Origin: Arthrobacter dokdonellae
GTDB lineage: Bacteria > Actinomycetota > Actinomycetes > Actinomycetales > Micrococcaceae
Direction: 5' to 3'
NCBI RefSeq assembly: GCF_003268655.1
Contig: NZ_CP029642.1
Span: 496,001 to 560,000, forward strand
Length of the DNA: 64,000 nt
A model generated the notes under the pieces. It was not told the origin of the DNA. It did no database searches and saw only the letters and a program-made list of their open reading frames with translations. Made by a program: the position numbers and the translations under genes. Within the stretch, counting starts at the first letter, position 1. Every line of letters begins with the position of its first letter. Below are positions 9,374 through 18,908 of the stretch, piece by piece.

Positions 9374-10179
9374 GGACTCGTCCAAACGCTGCCGCCAGTT
9401 CGCGTGCGACCCATGACCAAGAATCGCTGAGTCCACGACGGACCGTCGCTCGGAAAGCAATCCCGCAATTCTCCCGACACAGCCAGCGTAAATGCGTCAC
9501 CGCTGCCCGTTCCCTGACCGGTCGATCACCGCTCATGGAACTACCGATGTGCCCTTGCGCCGCGCCAGCTACCTCCGAGAGACGTTCGTCTATCGAGCCG
9601 CTTCATTGGATAAACGGCAACCCCCAGCGCTGCCGGATTCGCGTCGTTGTCAACAGGGCTCGTAAACGGGTCGGTATCGACTCTTGGCCCTGCCGCGGAG
9701 GTCGGCCAGCCATAGGCGTGTCGGCGCGCAGGCCATCAGGTTCCGCGGGATGAACAGTCGATTTCAGGGTGCCACCATTCGGCCCTGCCGTCTGGGGCAG
9801 TGTATACGGGCAATACCAGTGGCACCCACATGTACCAGTAGCTCCTATTGACCGAGCAACGTCCTAGTCGGGTCCCGCCGTCGCGCATGGGACAGTGCTG
9901 GTCGAGAATGTGATCCGCGAACAGCACGCGTCTCCCCCTTAGACCGCTTCGACGGAGGCTTTCCAGGAGCCTGTACGCGGGCGCCTGATGGCCTTCCGGG
10001 GCACCAGTGTGCGACCGGGCCGCCCGAGGAATTTGAACCGCTCACGCGCTCATACGCCGCGCGTCGTCTAACCGAACGAGCCGCCATGCGGACCCATCCA
10101 ATCCGATCGGGCCATATCAGATACTCTGCACAGATGGTCATGTCCTCCGTGCACCGGCCGGTCTGGGCACCCGCAGGGA

Positions 10180-10195
10180 GGTGTCACGTGAAACA
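10180..10195. promoter_or_regulatory. parS: Degenerate parS-like site (14/16)
   Basis: GGTGTCACGTGAAACA keeps the central CACGTG core and the right arm but has two changes in the left arm. Binding by ParB is probable but weaker than at the perfect sites. Confidence 0.65.
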
Positions 10196-10828
10196 CGGAA
10201 GGCTCATGCTCGAGAAGGGAAGAGTCGTCGAGCGCGCGCTTCTCGCGGGGGCCCCGATGAGGGCGCACGCAGGGCCGTCGCCGACCAGTGTGACCGGGCG
10301 GGTTTGTCGTAGTGTGCGTCCAGACCCAGCCGATGCGTGCCGACGTTGAAGCCGCACCCGTCTCTCGTGGTCTTGCTTTTAGGCCCTCATGAAGCGGGTG
10401 CCGGCTCGCCGTCCGCGGAGCTTTTGTGTTTTCGATCGGCCTTTTGGCCGTCTGTTCCGGCACCAGCATGGGATATCGCGAACCCGCAGGAGGCCCCAAA
10501 TATCGTTGTCGTCCCTGGCGCCGCCCGGAAGGGTCCCTCCATGACCCGGTCCAAGCAGCGAGCACCATGGACAGCATACGGGTTATCAACGCAGCCCCAA
10601 TTTTGCCTCAGGTCCGGTCGGGGGCTATGGGTGTGGCGCCGCTTTCTCGTCGCTTGCCTCGTCCTCGAATCCGGGGAAATCCCGGTCCAATACCGAAAAA
10701 TGACATCCTCGGGCCTCAACTGGGAGCCAGTAGCGGGACGTGCGGGTTTGTCCGGGGGCGCAGTCATCACCCGCGCAGAAGTCCTGAGGATCAATCCTGG
10801 CGAACGCCGTTCAAATGCGATGCGGCAG

Positions 10829-10844
10829 TGTTTCACGTGAAACA
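10829..10844. promoter_or_regulatory. parS: parS site (perfect)
   Basis: TGTTTCACGTGAAACA, a 16/16 match, placed about 25 bases beyond the parB stop codon. Confidence 0.95.
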
Positions 10845-10867
10845 CCGCCGCATCGCCTGTGCCCAAG

Positions 10868-11884
10868 CTAGTTCGAGGTCGGCGCCAAAACGTCCATGAT
10901 CCTGTTCAGGTCCTCGACTGAGGCAAACTCAATACTGACTTTTCCCTTTCGAGCGCCGAGGGAAATCTTGACATTGGTATCAAGACGGTCGGACAGTGAG
11001 CTGGCAAGAAAGTCCAGACGCTCATGGCGCGGGCTAGGCTTCGTCAAGCGCGCCTTGTGGTCCTGGGCCGGCGCTTGATACAACTGAACTGCCTCTTCGG
11101 TGGCACGAACCGACATTCCCTCGGCAACAATCTTCTGCGCGAGCTGCTCCATTACCTCCGCGCCCGGCAATGACAAAAGGGCCCGGGCGTGGCCAGCTGA
11201 CAGGACACCGGCCGCCACACGTCGCTGCACGATGGGCGGGAGCTTCAACAACCGCAAGGTGTTGGACACCTGCGGTCGCGACCTGCCAATCCTGTCGGCG
11301 AGCTGCTCATGTGTGGTGCCAAAGTCTTCCAGCAACTGTTGGTATGCTGCCGCTTCTTCCAAAGGATTGAGCTGACTGCGGTGCAGGTTTTCAAGGAGAG
11401 CGTCTCGCAACAGGTTGTCGTCAGTGGTTTCCCTGACGATTACCGGTATGGTGTCAAGCCCCGCCGCTTGCGATGCGCGCCAGCGGCGTTCACCCATGAC
11501 CAGTTCATAGGGCTGGTCCCCGGTTTCGGGCGACTTGCGCACCACAATCGGCTGCAGGATGCCGATTTCCCTGACGGAATGGACCAATTCGGCCATTTCA
11601 TCTTCATCGAACACCGTTCGTGGCTGTTTCCGGTTCGGGTGGATCTTCCCCACTGGGAGCTCCATGAAATGCGCGCCCGGCACTTCCACGAGCTCCGGCT
11701 CAGGCGCCGGTGCAGCTTCACGCTTGGTGACCCGTGTGGCGGGAGGCATCTTCCTCTCCTTGGGTTCCGGGAAGAACAGGTCCACGGGGCGGCTGGGTAA
11801 GGAGGAAGAACCGGATTCGTCCTGGGCCGAGTTGGGAATCAAGGCTCCTAAGCCGCGACCAAGCCCTCTACGCTTGTCGGTCAT
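10868..11884 (-). CDS. parB: Chromosome partitioning protein ParB
   Basis: A 338-residue ParB. The N-terminus [13 protein letters not shown] (residues 5-17) is the short ParA-contacting peptide of the family. The CTPase/ParB domain contains GERRWRAS (about 130-137) and [14 protein letters not shown] (about 165). The HTH region around [20 protein letters not shown] recognises parS, and the C-terminal dimerisation segment follows. ParB loads at parS, clamps and slides on DNA with CTP, and recruits SMC and ParA for origin segregation. parA lies about 100 bp upstream on the same strand. Five parS-like sites are in the window, two of them perfect. Confidence 0.97.
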   Translation of the reverse strand: MTDKRRGLGRGLGALIPNSAQDESGSSSLPSRPVDLFFPEPKERKMPPATRVTKREAAPAPEPELVEVPGAHFMELPVGKIHPNRKQPRTVFDEDEMAELVHSVREIGILQPIVVRKSPETGDQPYELVMGERRWRASQAAGLDTIPVIVRETTDDNLLRDALLENLHRSQLNPLEEAAAYQQLLEDFGTTHEQLADRIGRSRPQVSNTLRLLKLPPIVQRRVAAGVLSAGHARALLSLPGAEVMEQLAQKIVAEGMSVRATEEAVQLYQAPAQDHKARLTKPSPRHERLDFLASSLSDRLDTNVKISLGARKGKVSIEFASVEDLNRIMDVLAPTSN

Positions 11885-11985
11885 CGATTATTCCTCCATA
11901 GAACGAGCCCAGTCTGTTGCGGGCCTAGTGAATTGCACATTAAACCGGGGGACTCACTGTTTCATCTTGTTCTCCCAGCAGAAGT

Positions 11986-13056
11986 CTAGCGCTCGGCGAT
12001 CTCCGCCGCCGCTTCCAGGTACGACAACGCGCCGGTGGACGACGGATCATAGGTCATGACGGTCTGCTGGTAGCTCGGAGCCTCGGAAATCCTAACCGAT
12101 CGAGGAATAAGCGCCTTGAGCACCTGATTGGGGAAGTGTTCCCGCACATCAGCTGCCACGTGCGCCGCCAGGTTTGTCCGTCCGTCATACATGGTGAGGA
12201 GGATCGTGGAAACGACCAAATCGGAATTAAGATGCTTTTGGATCATTTCGATGTTTTTCAACAGTTGGCTCAGCCCCTCAAGCGCGTAGTACTCGCACTG
12301 GATGGGGATCATCACTTCGTTGGCGGCGCAAAAAGCATTAACGGTGAGCAGACCCAAGCTCGGAGGGCAGTCGATAAAGACGAAATCGAGGCGTTGTTCG
12401 CCGTTTTCGTCGCGGAACTTTACATATTCGTCGATGGCACGGCGCAGGCGCTGCTCACGCGCGACGAGGGAGACTAGCTCAATTTCCGCCCCCGCCAGGT
12501 GGATGGTTGCAGGCGCACAGTACAGGTTGTCGATGTCGGGACACGCCGCTACTACATCGGCAAGCGTGAAGTCATTGATCAGCACATCGTAAATGCTGTC
12601 AATGTCTGCATGGTGGGGCACGCCCAGGGCCGTAGACGCGTTGCCCTGGGGGTCGATGTCAATGACGAGGACGTGCAGGCCGGCCGATGCCAAGGCGGCC
12701 GCGATGTTTACCGTGGTCGTAGTTTTTCCCACGCCGCCCTTTTGATTGGCCACGGTAAGAATGCGGGTCCGCTGAGGACGGGGAAGCGCCCGTCCAAGCA
12801 ACCGTTCGCGCCGCTTCGTCTCACTGACCAGTTGACTGGCAATGGGGCTGCTGTCGTCGAAATCGTCCCCGAGCGACGATGGCCCCCTCTGGGGGGATGT
12901 TTCACGTGAAACACGGACAACTTTCTTTTTATCAACTGAATTAAGTTGATTTGAAGATCGCAATCCGGTGGCCATGCCGCCCGTTATGTCAGACCGTGCC
13001 GACCCCAGCGACATAAAGGGTGGTATCCGTTGCGAAGCTGCTTCGCTGCTCGTCAC
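11986..13056 (-). CDS. parA: Chromosome partitioning ATPase ParA
   Basis: A ParA/Soj ATPase with the deviant Walker A KGGVGKTTT at residues 106-114 when read from 13056, Walker B in FVFIDCPPSLG, and the family signature DIDPQGNAS. The N-terminal extension of about 95 residues is long for the family, and a shorter form starting downstream is possible. The segment VSRET (residues 49-53) is the translation of a perfect parS site embedded in the gene, which shows that selection acts on the DNA as well as the protein here. ParA forms the nucleoid-bound gradient that moves ParB-parS complexes. rsmG lies upstream on the same strand. Confidence 0.95.
   Translation of the reverse strand: MTSSEAASQRIPPFMSLGSARSDITGGMATGLRSSNQLNSVDKKKVVRVSRETSPQRGPSSLGDDFDDSSPIASQLVSETKRRERLLGRALPRPQRTRILTVANQKGGVGKTTTTVNIAAALASAGLHVLVIDIDPQGNASTALGVPHHADIDSIYDVLINDFTLADVVAACPDIDNLYCAPATIHLAGAEIELVSLVAREQRLRRAIDEYVKFRDENGEQRLDFVFIDCPPSLGLLTVNAFCAANEVMIPIQCEYYALEGLSQLLKNIEMIQKHLNSDLVVSTILLTMYDGRTNLAAHVAADVREHFPNQVLKALIPRSVRISEAPSYQQTVMTYDPSSTGALSYLEAAAEIAER
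12898..12913. promoter_or_regulatory. parS: parS site (perfect), inside parA
   Basis: TGTTTCACGTGAAACA lies within codons 48-53 of parA. Embedding of parS in the partition operon is also seen in other bacteria. Confidence 0.95.
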
Positions 13057-13130
13057 GCTGACACTCTCACTTTCATTTGGCTGGGTTTGCCCGTCACTAG
13101 CCTATCCGTTCCACCGTGGCGCACGGTGGA

Positions 13131-13769
13131 TCAGCGGCGTTGCACCTTCACTCGTACCACCGTGGTGGGCTCGGACAGTATCCCTGCACCGGCCGTCAAC
13201 ACTTCGGTTTGAATGCCGCCAAGCTTCTTGATCGTCTTGGCCGCCTTGCTGATCTCTTCTTCTGCGCTGCGTCCCTTGATTGCCAGCAGCTCACCGGCGC
13301 CTCCCAGCAGCGGAATGGTCAACGGCGCCAGAGTGTTCAGTGCCGAAACCGCCCTGGCCGTCACGACATCGCACTCCACTTTTTCGACCGCCTGCTCGGC
13401 CCTGGCCCGGATGATCTCCACATTGTCCAGTCCAAGGTCCATGACCACTTCCTCCAGCCAGACCACCCTGCGCTCCAGAGGTTCGATCAGGGTCAGGTAG
13501 AGGTCCGGCCGGGCGATGGCCAGGCAGAGGCCGGGAAGACCCGCACCGCTACCCACATCGGCGACCCTAGCGCCGTCGTCAATCAACTCCGCGACAACCG
13601 CGCAGTTGAGTACGTGACGGCTCCACAGCCGTGGAACTTCGCGCGGACCGATCAGCCCGCGCTCAATGCCGGATGTGGCAAGGTGTTCCACGTAGCGTTT
13701 GGCCAGGTCCAGCCGGTCCCCAAAAATCTGCTCGGCGGCAATGGCTTCTTCAGCGGTTAGATCTGCCAT
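13131..13769 (-). CDS. rsmG: 16S rRNA (guanine-N7) methyltransferase
   Basis: 212 residues. The class I SAM-binding motif VADVGSGAGLPGLCLAIARPD (about residues 68-88) and the RsmG signature around VVTARAVSALNTL are present. RsmG (GidB) methylates G527 of 16S rRNA (E. coli numbering); its loss gives low-level streptomycin resistance in other bacteria. The ATG at 13769 has a GAGGGG-type ribosome-binding site. The gene sits in the conserved order parB-parA-rsmG-khpB-yidC. Confidence 0.96.
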   Translation of the reverse strand: MADLTAEEAIAAEQIFGDRLDLAKRYVEHLATSGIERGLIGPREVPRLWSRHVLNCAVVAELIDDGARVADVGSGAGLPGLCLAIARPDLYLTLIEPLERRVVWLEEVVMDLGLDNVEIIRARAEQAVEKVECDVVTARAVSALNTLAPLTIPLLGGAGELLAIKGRSAEEEISKAAKTIKKLGGIQTEVLTAGAGILSEPTTVVRVKVQRR

Positions 13770-13853
13770 AACGGTGGTCCCCTCGCAAGCGGTCCCGTCC
13801 GCTTGCCCGGGGGCAGGGGAACGGGACCAACCCAGTTGAATTACGTTTGTTCT

Positions 13854-14384
13854 TTATTGCCCGGCCGTAACAACAATGTGGCGGTTCGCGCCTTCGCCCT
13901 CGGATGCCGACTCCATCCCCAGCTCTGCAATGGCGTCGTGGACGATCTTCCGTTCGTAGGGCCCCATCGGTTCCAGTGCCACTGAATTGCGCCCAGCCTT
14001 GATCTGTTCCGCGGCGTCGTTCGCCGTCCGCATCAGCTCGGCATTGCGGCGTTCCCTGTATCCGGCGATGTCCAGCACCAGGCGGGAACGGCTTCCTGTG
14101 GCGGACAGGACGCTCAAACGGGTCAGTTCCTGAAGTGCGTCCAGCACTTCCCCCTCGCGCCCGACCAAATCCGTCAGCGCATCCGATTCCTGGTCCGAAA
14201 TGATGGAGATGTACGTGCGGCCGTCGCGGACTTCAATGTCAATGTCGCCATCAATGTCCGCGATGTCGAGAAGCTCTTCCAAGTAATCCGCAGCGATGTC
14301 GCCCTCTTCTTCGAGGCGGCTCACTCCAACTTCACCATCGTGTGCAGGCGTTTCTTCGGCGACAATTTCAGTTTCAGCAGGCAT
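13854..14384 (-). CDS. khpB: RNA-binding protein KhpB/Jag (KH and R3H domains)
   Basis: 176 residues. An acidic N-terminus leads into the Jag/KH region (YLEELLDIADIDGDIDIEV, then DLVGREGEVLDALQELTRL). The C-terminal R3H domain has SRLVLDIAGYRERRNAEL and ends with MGPYERKIVHDAIAELGMESASEGEGANRHIVV. Proteins of this family bind RNA and influence cell elongation in Gram-positive bacteria. The start ATG shares one base with the yidC stop (TAATG), so the two genes are translationally coupled. Confidence 0.93.
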   Translation of the reverse strand: MPAETEIVAEETPAHDGEVGVSRLEEEGDIAADYLEELLDIADIDGDIDIEVRDGRTYISIISDQESDALTDLVGREGEVLDALQELTRLSVLSATGSRSRLVLDIAGYRERRNAELMRTANDAAEQIKAGRNSVALEPMGPYERKIVHDAIAELGMESASEGEGANRHIVVTAGQ

Positions 14385-15352
14385 TACTTCTTCTTCCTGT
14401 TCTTCCGTTGTGGTTGGCTGCGCTGTCCCTTGGGCTCAGGAACATCTTCAACTTCAACTTCGGCGGCCACGGCCTTCTTTGAGGCACCCAATAGCGGCAG
14501 GCCCTTGGCCTCACGGCGCTTCTGGTATTCCTTGTAGGCAGGTGAGCCGGGAGTGGGCATGCGGCGGATCACGAAGAACTGCTGACCCATGGTCCAAATG
14601 TTGGTGGTGGTCCAGTAAATCAGCACGCCGATGGGAAAGTTCACGCCGCCAATGCCGAAGACCAGCGGCAGGACGTACAGCATCATCTTCTGCTGCTTCA
14701 TGAACGGTCCCTGCATGGCCTCTTCGGACATGTTCTTCGTCATGATCTGCTTCTGCGTGATGAACTGCGAGGCAATCATCGCAATGATCATGATCAGCGA
14801 CAGCACCACAACGGCGACCTTGAGGTCTCCTCCCTGCAACTGCGGCAGGAAGGCCGCGGAAAGCGGAGCCCCAAAGATGCTGGCGTGGTCAAACTGCGCC
14901 ACCTGCTGCGGGTTCATCGCGCCAATGCTGACGCCGTTCGATGCGGCCTTGGACACTCCGGAAAGGACCCGGAACAGGGAGAAGAAGAACGGCATCTGGA
15001 TCAACATGGGCAGGCAGGCGGAGAACGGGTTGGTGCCGTGCTCTTTGTAGAGAGCCATTTGTTCCTGCGCCATGGCCTGGCGTGAGAGCTGGTCGGTCTT
15101 GCCCTTGTACTTTGCCTGCAGCTTCTTCATGTCCGGCTGCAGCGCCTGCATTCCGCGCTGGGCCTTGATCTGCTTGACGAAGACAGGGATCAGGGCGCCC
15201 CGGATCACCAGCACCAGGCCGATGATGGAAAGTGTCCAGGTGACGCCGGATGCGGCAGGCAGCCCGAGGAATGTCAGGCCGTCATGGAACAGCACCATGA
15301 TCATGGACACGAGCCATTCGAAGGGCGTCAGAATCGTCTGGAGGAAATCCAT
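14384..15352 (-). CDS. yidC: Membrane protein insertase YidC
   Basis: 322 residues of the Gram-positive YidC/Oxa1 type, lacking the large periplasmic domain of E. coli YidC. Hydrophobic segments include TWTLSIIGLVLVIRGALIP, FSACLPMLIQMPFFFSLFRVL, VAVVVLSLIMIIAMIASQF and LYVLPLVFGIGGVNFPIGVLIYW. The conserved cytosolic loop before TM2 (QIKAQRGMQALQPDMKKLQ) is present, and the C-terminal tail is very basic (ends RKNRKKK), as expected for ribosome contact. It inserts membrane proteins with or without SecYEG. It lies downstream of yidD and rnpA in the standard order. Confidence 0.96.
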   Translation of the reverse strand: MDFLQTILTPFEWLVSMIMVLFHDGLTFLGLPAASGVTWTLSIIGLVLVIRGALIPVFVKQIKAQRGMQALQPDMKKLQAKYKGKTDQLSRQAMAQEQMALYKEHGTNPFSACLPMLIQMPFFFSLFRVLSGVSKAASNGVSIGAMNPQQVAQFDHASIFGAPLSAAFLPQLQGGDLKVAVVVLSLIMIIAMIASQFITQKQIMTKNMSEEAMQGPFMKQQKMMLYVLPLVFGIGGVNFPIGVLIYWTTTNIWTMGQQFFVIRRMPTPGSPAYKEYQKRREAKGLPLLGASKKAVAAEVEVEDVPEPKGQRSQPQRKNRKKK

Positions 15353-15361
15353 ATTTCTTTT

Positions 15362-15772
15362 CTATTCTCCTGAAGCCGCATGGCGGCTTTGTGTCTCCGC
15401 TTGAACCGCCAGAAAATAATCCGGGTGGTTCAGTTGGACAATGAGGGGGACCGAGGACGGATCATCCCAGCGGGCATGAGCCGGGGATGGCACCGGGTCA
15501 ATGCCGCCGGCATTCCAGGGATGGCACCGCACGATGCGGCCGGCTGCATACCAACTGCCCTTGACGGCGCCATGGACGGTTATTGCCTCAAGCGCGTAAG
15601 CCGAACATGATGGAAAAAACCGGCACACCTGCCCATAAGCGGGTGAGATGAGGCGCCGGTAGGTTTTAAGGATGGCCATCAAGATGTTGCGGGGAACATG
15701 CCACAAGAACCTGCCGACAAGGGCAGATTGGTACAACGCGCGACGTTCAAGCCCGGCTTGGGTCACAGACAT
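15362..15772 (-). CDS. yidD: Membrane protein insertion efficiency factor YidD
   Basis: The YidD/DUF37 core is clear: LKTYRRLISPAYGQVCRFFPSCSAYALEAITVHGAVKGSW, then RIVRCHPWNAGGIDPVP, with the conserved Cys residues. YidD sits at the membrane and helps YidC-dependent insertion. I place the start at 15772 (MSVTQAG..., about 136 residues) because that ATG has a strong AAGGAG 6-8 bases upstream. An upstream ATG at 15835 overlaps the rnpA stop by ATGA and would add 21 residues that do not resemble the family. The C-terminal 40 residues beyond the core are longer than in most YidD proteins. Confidence 0.92.
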   Translation of the reverse strand: MSVTQAGLERRALYQSALVGRFLWHVPRNILMAILKTYRRLISPAYGQVCRFFPSCSAYALEAITVHGAVKGSWYAAGRIVRCHPWNAGGIDPVPSPAHARWDDPSSVPLIVQLNHPDYFLAVQAETQSRHAASGE

Positions 15773-15831
15773 GTTCTCCTTCAATCCTTCAGGCCCTGTC
15801 CACTGCGGAAGTTGCGTCTGTCCCGCCGGCG

Positions 15832-16200
15832 TCAACCGGCGGTTCCACTGGCTGACGCCGAAAGCCCGGATTCAACCTTGGAAAATGCCCTTTGGTAATC
15901 ATTGACAAGTTCACCCCACGAGGCGGCTGCTGATGCGGGCAGAGCCCTCACCACAACGTTGATCCCGTATGGATGGCGGCGAACAGTGTCAACCGCTATT
16001 TCCCGTAGTCTCCTTTTAACGAGATTCCGGGTCACAGCGTTCCCAATTGCCTTTGAAACGATGAACCCGATCTGGCTGGGTTCCTCGGACAAAGTGGACA
16101 CCACATATAACACTACGTTCCGGCGTCCGTTGCGGACGCCGGAACGTACAGTATGTGAGAAGGCAGCGGATGTCCGCATTCTGTTTCTGGTGGCCAGCAC
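15832..16200 (-). CDS. rnpA: Ribonuclease P protein component
   Basis: 122 residues with the RNase P protein motif KAIGNAVTRNLVKRRLREI (the RNR signature) and the N-terminal RMRTSAAFSHTVRSG segment. It is the protein cofactor of the RNase P ribozyme, which trims tRNA 5' leaders. It follows rpmH in the universal rpmH-rnpA order, with 56 bp between them. Confidence 0.95.
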   Translation of the reverse strand: MLATRNRMRTSAAFSHTVRSGVRNGRRNVVLYVVSTLSEEPSQIGFIVSKAIGNAVTRNLVKRRLREIAVDTVRRHPYGINVVVRALPASAAASWGELVNDYQRAFSKVESGLSASASGTAG

Positions 16201-16256
16201 CCTGCGCTCTACCGCTGCTTCCCTAGGGCCTGACGGATCGCCAGGCAGTTATTGGT

Positions 16257-16394
16257 CTATGCCGACAGCTCGGCGCGGCCCTTGCCACGGCGTGCGGCCA
16301 GGATGGCGCGGCCGGCACGGGTGCGCATGCGAAGGCGGAAGCCGTGCTTCTTGGCACGACGGCGGTTGTTCGGCTGAAAAGTCCGCTTGCTCAC
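16257..16394 (-). CDS. rpmH: 50S ribosomal protein L34
   Basis: A 45-residue, highly basic protein (begins [19 protein letters not shown] after the initiator), the standard length and sequence of L34. The start is GTG (plus-strand cac at 16392-16394) preceded by GGAG at a suitable distance; the stop is TAG at 16257-16259. It is the first gene of the rpmH-rnpA-yidD-yidC-khpB-rsmG-parA-parB series and diverges from dnaA. Confidence 0.95.
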   Translation of the reverse strand: MSKRTFQPNNRRRAKKHGFRLRMRTRAGRAILAARRGKGRAELSA

Positions 16395-16957
16395 GGTAGT
16401 TACTCCAAGACAATCAAAGATGCGCCTTGCCCGAAGCTAAGTAAGGGAAAGAACAGGCCGACGCTAAGTATATGGATGCCCGCCTTTGTCTCCTTCTTCA
16501 AGGAGTCGCGCAAAAGCGCAAAGCAGACACATGGGACTTCACAACGTTAGGTCATGGCGGTCCCGCTAGTCAAACGGTGACCCTGGCCAACGTGCTGCTT
16601 CCGGGCCGTCCCCGCTGCGCCTCACCGGGAGCCGGATGTTGGCCTGTGTACGGCTCCGTGGATAACCCGTGGACAAACTGTGAGGACGCCAGTCGCCGGC
16701 GACCCGTCGTGTGACATTTATCCACAACCCCATTCCCTCGCTATCTTCTGCTCTTTTGATCACCTAGGCTAGCCCGTGACGGAGTTATCCACGGCTGTGA
16801 ATAACTCTGTGGATGACGCAGTCAGAGGGTCTTCCTGGCAGCCGGGCCCAAGCGGGGCCGTGTAAGGGAAATCACGCGGCAAAATGCGTAAATACGAAAA
16901 TCCGGCGGCACGACCGTCTGGCAGTAAAGGTGGAACACACAATGGGCGGAACGGTCA
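16395..16957. promoter_or_regulatory. rpmH-dnaA intergenic region with DnaA boxes
   Basis: About 560 bp between divergent rpmH and dnaA. DnaA-box-like 9-mers include a perfect TTATCCACA at 16718-16726 (+). One-mismatch copies are TTATCCACG at 16658-16666 (-), TTGTCCACG at 16669-16677 (-), TTATCCACG at 16785-16793 (+) and TTATTCACA at 16796-16804 (-); TCATCCACA is at 16809-16817 (-). The boxes probably autoregulate dnaA and may belong to a bipartite origin. Promoters for both flanking operons must lie here, but I cannot place them with confidence. Confidence 0.75.
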
Positions 16958-18439
16958 ATGAGCACTGAGGAAATCAATGACGTTGGAAGTTCGTGGCGCC
17001 GGGTTATCCGAATTCTTGAACAGGATGACCGCGTGTCACCGCGTCAGCGTGGCTTCGTCGTTCTCACCCAACCGCAAGGACTCATCGGAAATACGCTTCT
17101 GGTGGCCGTCCCCAACGAGCTGACCCGCGAAGTCCTTCAGACCCAGTTGAGCAAAACACTCGTTGACGCGCTGCGGCAGGTCTTCCCTGAAGAAATAAGC
17201 TGCGCCTTCAGTGTCAACGCGGACCTGGTGCCTCCTGCCAAGGAGGAGGAAGCCGCCCCCGCCGATGACCCGGTCCGGACCGCCCGCCCGGAACGCGCCG
17301 AACGGACCGAGCGCATCGACCGAAGCGAGCGCATCGAGCGAACCCACGGCAGTGATAGCGCCTCCAAGCCGTCCCCGATGCTTCCGAGCACCTCCCATGA
17401 ATTTGGGCGCCTCAACCCCAAGTACATCTTTGACTCCTTTGTGATTGGTGCGTCCAACCGCTTCGCCCATGCTGCGGCCGTGGCCGTGGCGGAGGCACCT
17501 GCCAAGGCCTACAACCCGCTGTTCATCTACGGGGACTCCGGGCTGGGCAAGACCCACCTTCTCCACGCCATCGGCCATTACGCCCGCCGCCTTTACACCG
17601 GAATTCGTGTCCGTTATGTCAACTCCGAGGAGTTCACCAACGATTTCATCAACTCGATCCGCGACGATGAAGGAGCAAGCTTCAAGCAGCTCTACCGCAA
17701 TGTGGACATCCTGTTGATTGACGACATCCAATTCCTGGCCAACAAGGACGCCACCCAGGAAGAGTTTTTCCATACCTTCAACGCCCTTCACAACCACAAC
17801 AAGCAGGTGGTCATCACCTCCGACCTTCCGCCCAAGCGATTGCAAGGCTTTGAGGAGCGCATGCGCTCACGGTTTGAGTGGGGCCTGCTCACCGACGTCC
17901 AGCCGCCGGAGCTGGAGACCCGCATCGCCATTTTGCGTAAAAAAGCCATCGGCGAAGGCCTGTCCGCGCCCGACGACGCCCTGGAGTACATCGCGTCCAA
18001 GATCTCGACGAACATCCGTGAGCTTGAAGGTGCCTTGATCCGGGTGACGGCCTTCGCGAGCCTCAACCGCCAGCCCGTGGATGTGGGGCTGGCCGAAATG
18101 GTGCTGAAGGACCTCATCACCGACGACGGCGCCCAGGAAATCACGTCCACCGCGATCCTGGGTCAGACGGCCGCCTACTTCAACATCTCCATGGAAGAGC
18201 TGTGCAGCAAATCGCGGACCAGGACCCTGGTGACGGCCCGGCAGATCGCCATGTACCTGTGCCGTGAACTGACGGACATGTCCCTGCCCAAGATCGGCCA
18301 GGAGTTCGGCGGTCGCGACCACACGACGGTGATTCACGCGGACCGCAAGATCCGCGAACTCATGGCGGAGCGACGGGCAATCTACAACCAGGTCACCGAG
18401 CTCACCAACAAGATCAAGCAGCAGCAGCGCGAGGGCTGA
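16958..18439 (+). CDS. dnaA: Chromosomal replication initiator DnaA
   Basis: 493 residues. Domain I (residues 1-90) is the DnaB/partner-binding region and domain II is a charged linker. The AAA+ domain III has Walker [10 protein letters not shown] (192-200) and Walker [11 protein letters not shown] (251-260). Domain IV ends with the DNA-binding signature [15 protein letters not shown]. The linker (about residues 107-130) contains a near-periodic Glu-Arg run ([18 protein letters not shown]), which is unusual but plausible for a disordered spacer. DnaA binds the boxes on both sides of this gene and opens oriC. Confidence 0.98.
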   Translation: MSTEEINDVGSSWRRVIRILEQDDRVSPRQRGFVVLTQPQGLIGNTLLVAVPNELTREVLQTQLSKTLVDALRQVFPEEISCAFSVNADLVPPAKEEEAAPADDPVRTARPERAERTERIDRSERIERTHGSDSASKPSPMLPSTSHEFGRLNPKYIFDSFVIGASNRFAHAAAVAVAEAPAKAYNPLFIYGDSGLGKTHLLHAIGHYARRLYTGIRVRYVNSEEFTNDFINSIRDDEGASFKQLYRNVDILLIDDIQFLANKDATQEEFFHTFNALHNHNKQVVITSDLPPKRLQGFEERMRSRFEWGLLTDVQPPELETRIAILRKKAIGEGLSAPDDALEYIASKISTNIRELEGALIRVTAFASLNRQPVDVGLAEMVLKDLITDDGAQEITSTAILGQTAAYFNISMEELCSKSRTRTLVTARQIAMYLCRELTDMSLPKIGQEFGGRDHTTVIHADRKIRELMAERRAIYNQVTELTNKIKQQQREG

Positions 18440-18908
18440 GGTCCGCGAAGCGGCGAAAAAAATGTCACTCATTAACAGCTGTGGATAAGCCTGTGGAAAC
18501 TTAAGTGCACAACCGCACTTTACTTGCGGACAACCACCCCCTCGCCTGTGGATCCCATAGTTGGCGCGGAAAGTTCTCCACCGTTCCCCACAGCGGCAAG
18601 CGGGCCAGCCCCACATCTTGTGCACAGGGCAGATCTCGGCGGTACCGCGTCCCAGCGAGGTTACCCACAGTATCCACAGGACTTATTACCACTACGAATC
18701 CCAAGAATTCTTCGTTTCAAACAACATTTTCATTTCCACCACGGACCCACCGATCCGGCCCATCGTCGATGTCAGCCTCGGCTGGTCAAAGGGCTAAGCT
18801 GTCTGCAAGCATGTAATTCCAAGCGCCGACCTCGATGCCCATTCAAGTCCCGGGGAACGCCACACCGGCACCACACACTTTTTGCTCGATGAAAGGCGGC
18901 ACCCTTCC
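18440..18908. other. oriC: Putative origin of replication (oriC), dnaA-dnaN spacer
   Basis: About 470 bp in the place where actinobacterial oriC is normally found. DnaA-box-like 9-mers include a perfect TTATCCACA at 18480-18488 (-). Weaker copies are TTGTGCACT at 18505-18513 (-), TTGTCCGCA at 18525-18533 (-), TTGTGCACA at 18618-18626 (+), TTACCCACA at 18661-18669 (+) and GTATCCACA at 18670-18678 (+). An AT-richer stretch at about 18675-18740 could be the unwinding element. Gene orientation largely diverges from this zone. Most boxes are imperfect. Confidence 0.8.

Larger units (their letters stand above)
8255..10828. other. Gene-poor spacer with parS sites
   Basis: About 2.6 kb without a recognisable gene. 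Open frames on both strands are short, overlap one another and show no family motifs. Together with 590-2472 it makes some 4.5 kb of apparently non-coding DNA around the IS21 element. Two parS-like sites (9358-9373, 10180-10195) lie within it and a perfect one lies at its right edge. I could not recognise any pseudogene by eye, although eroded genes are possible, because related genomes usually carry a few genes between trxA and parB. Confidence 0.5.
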
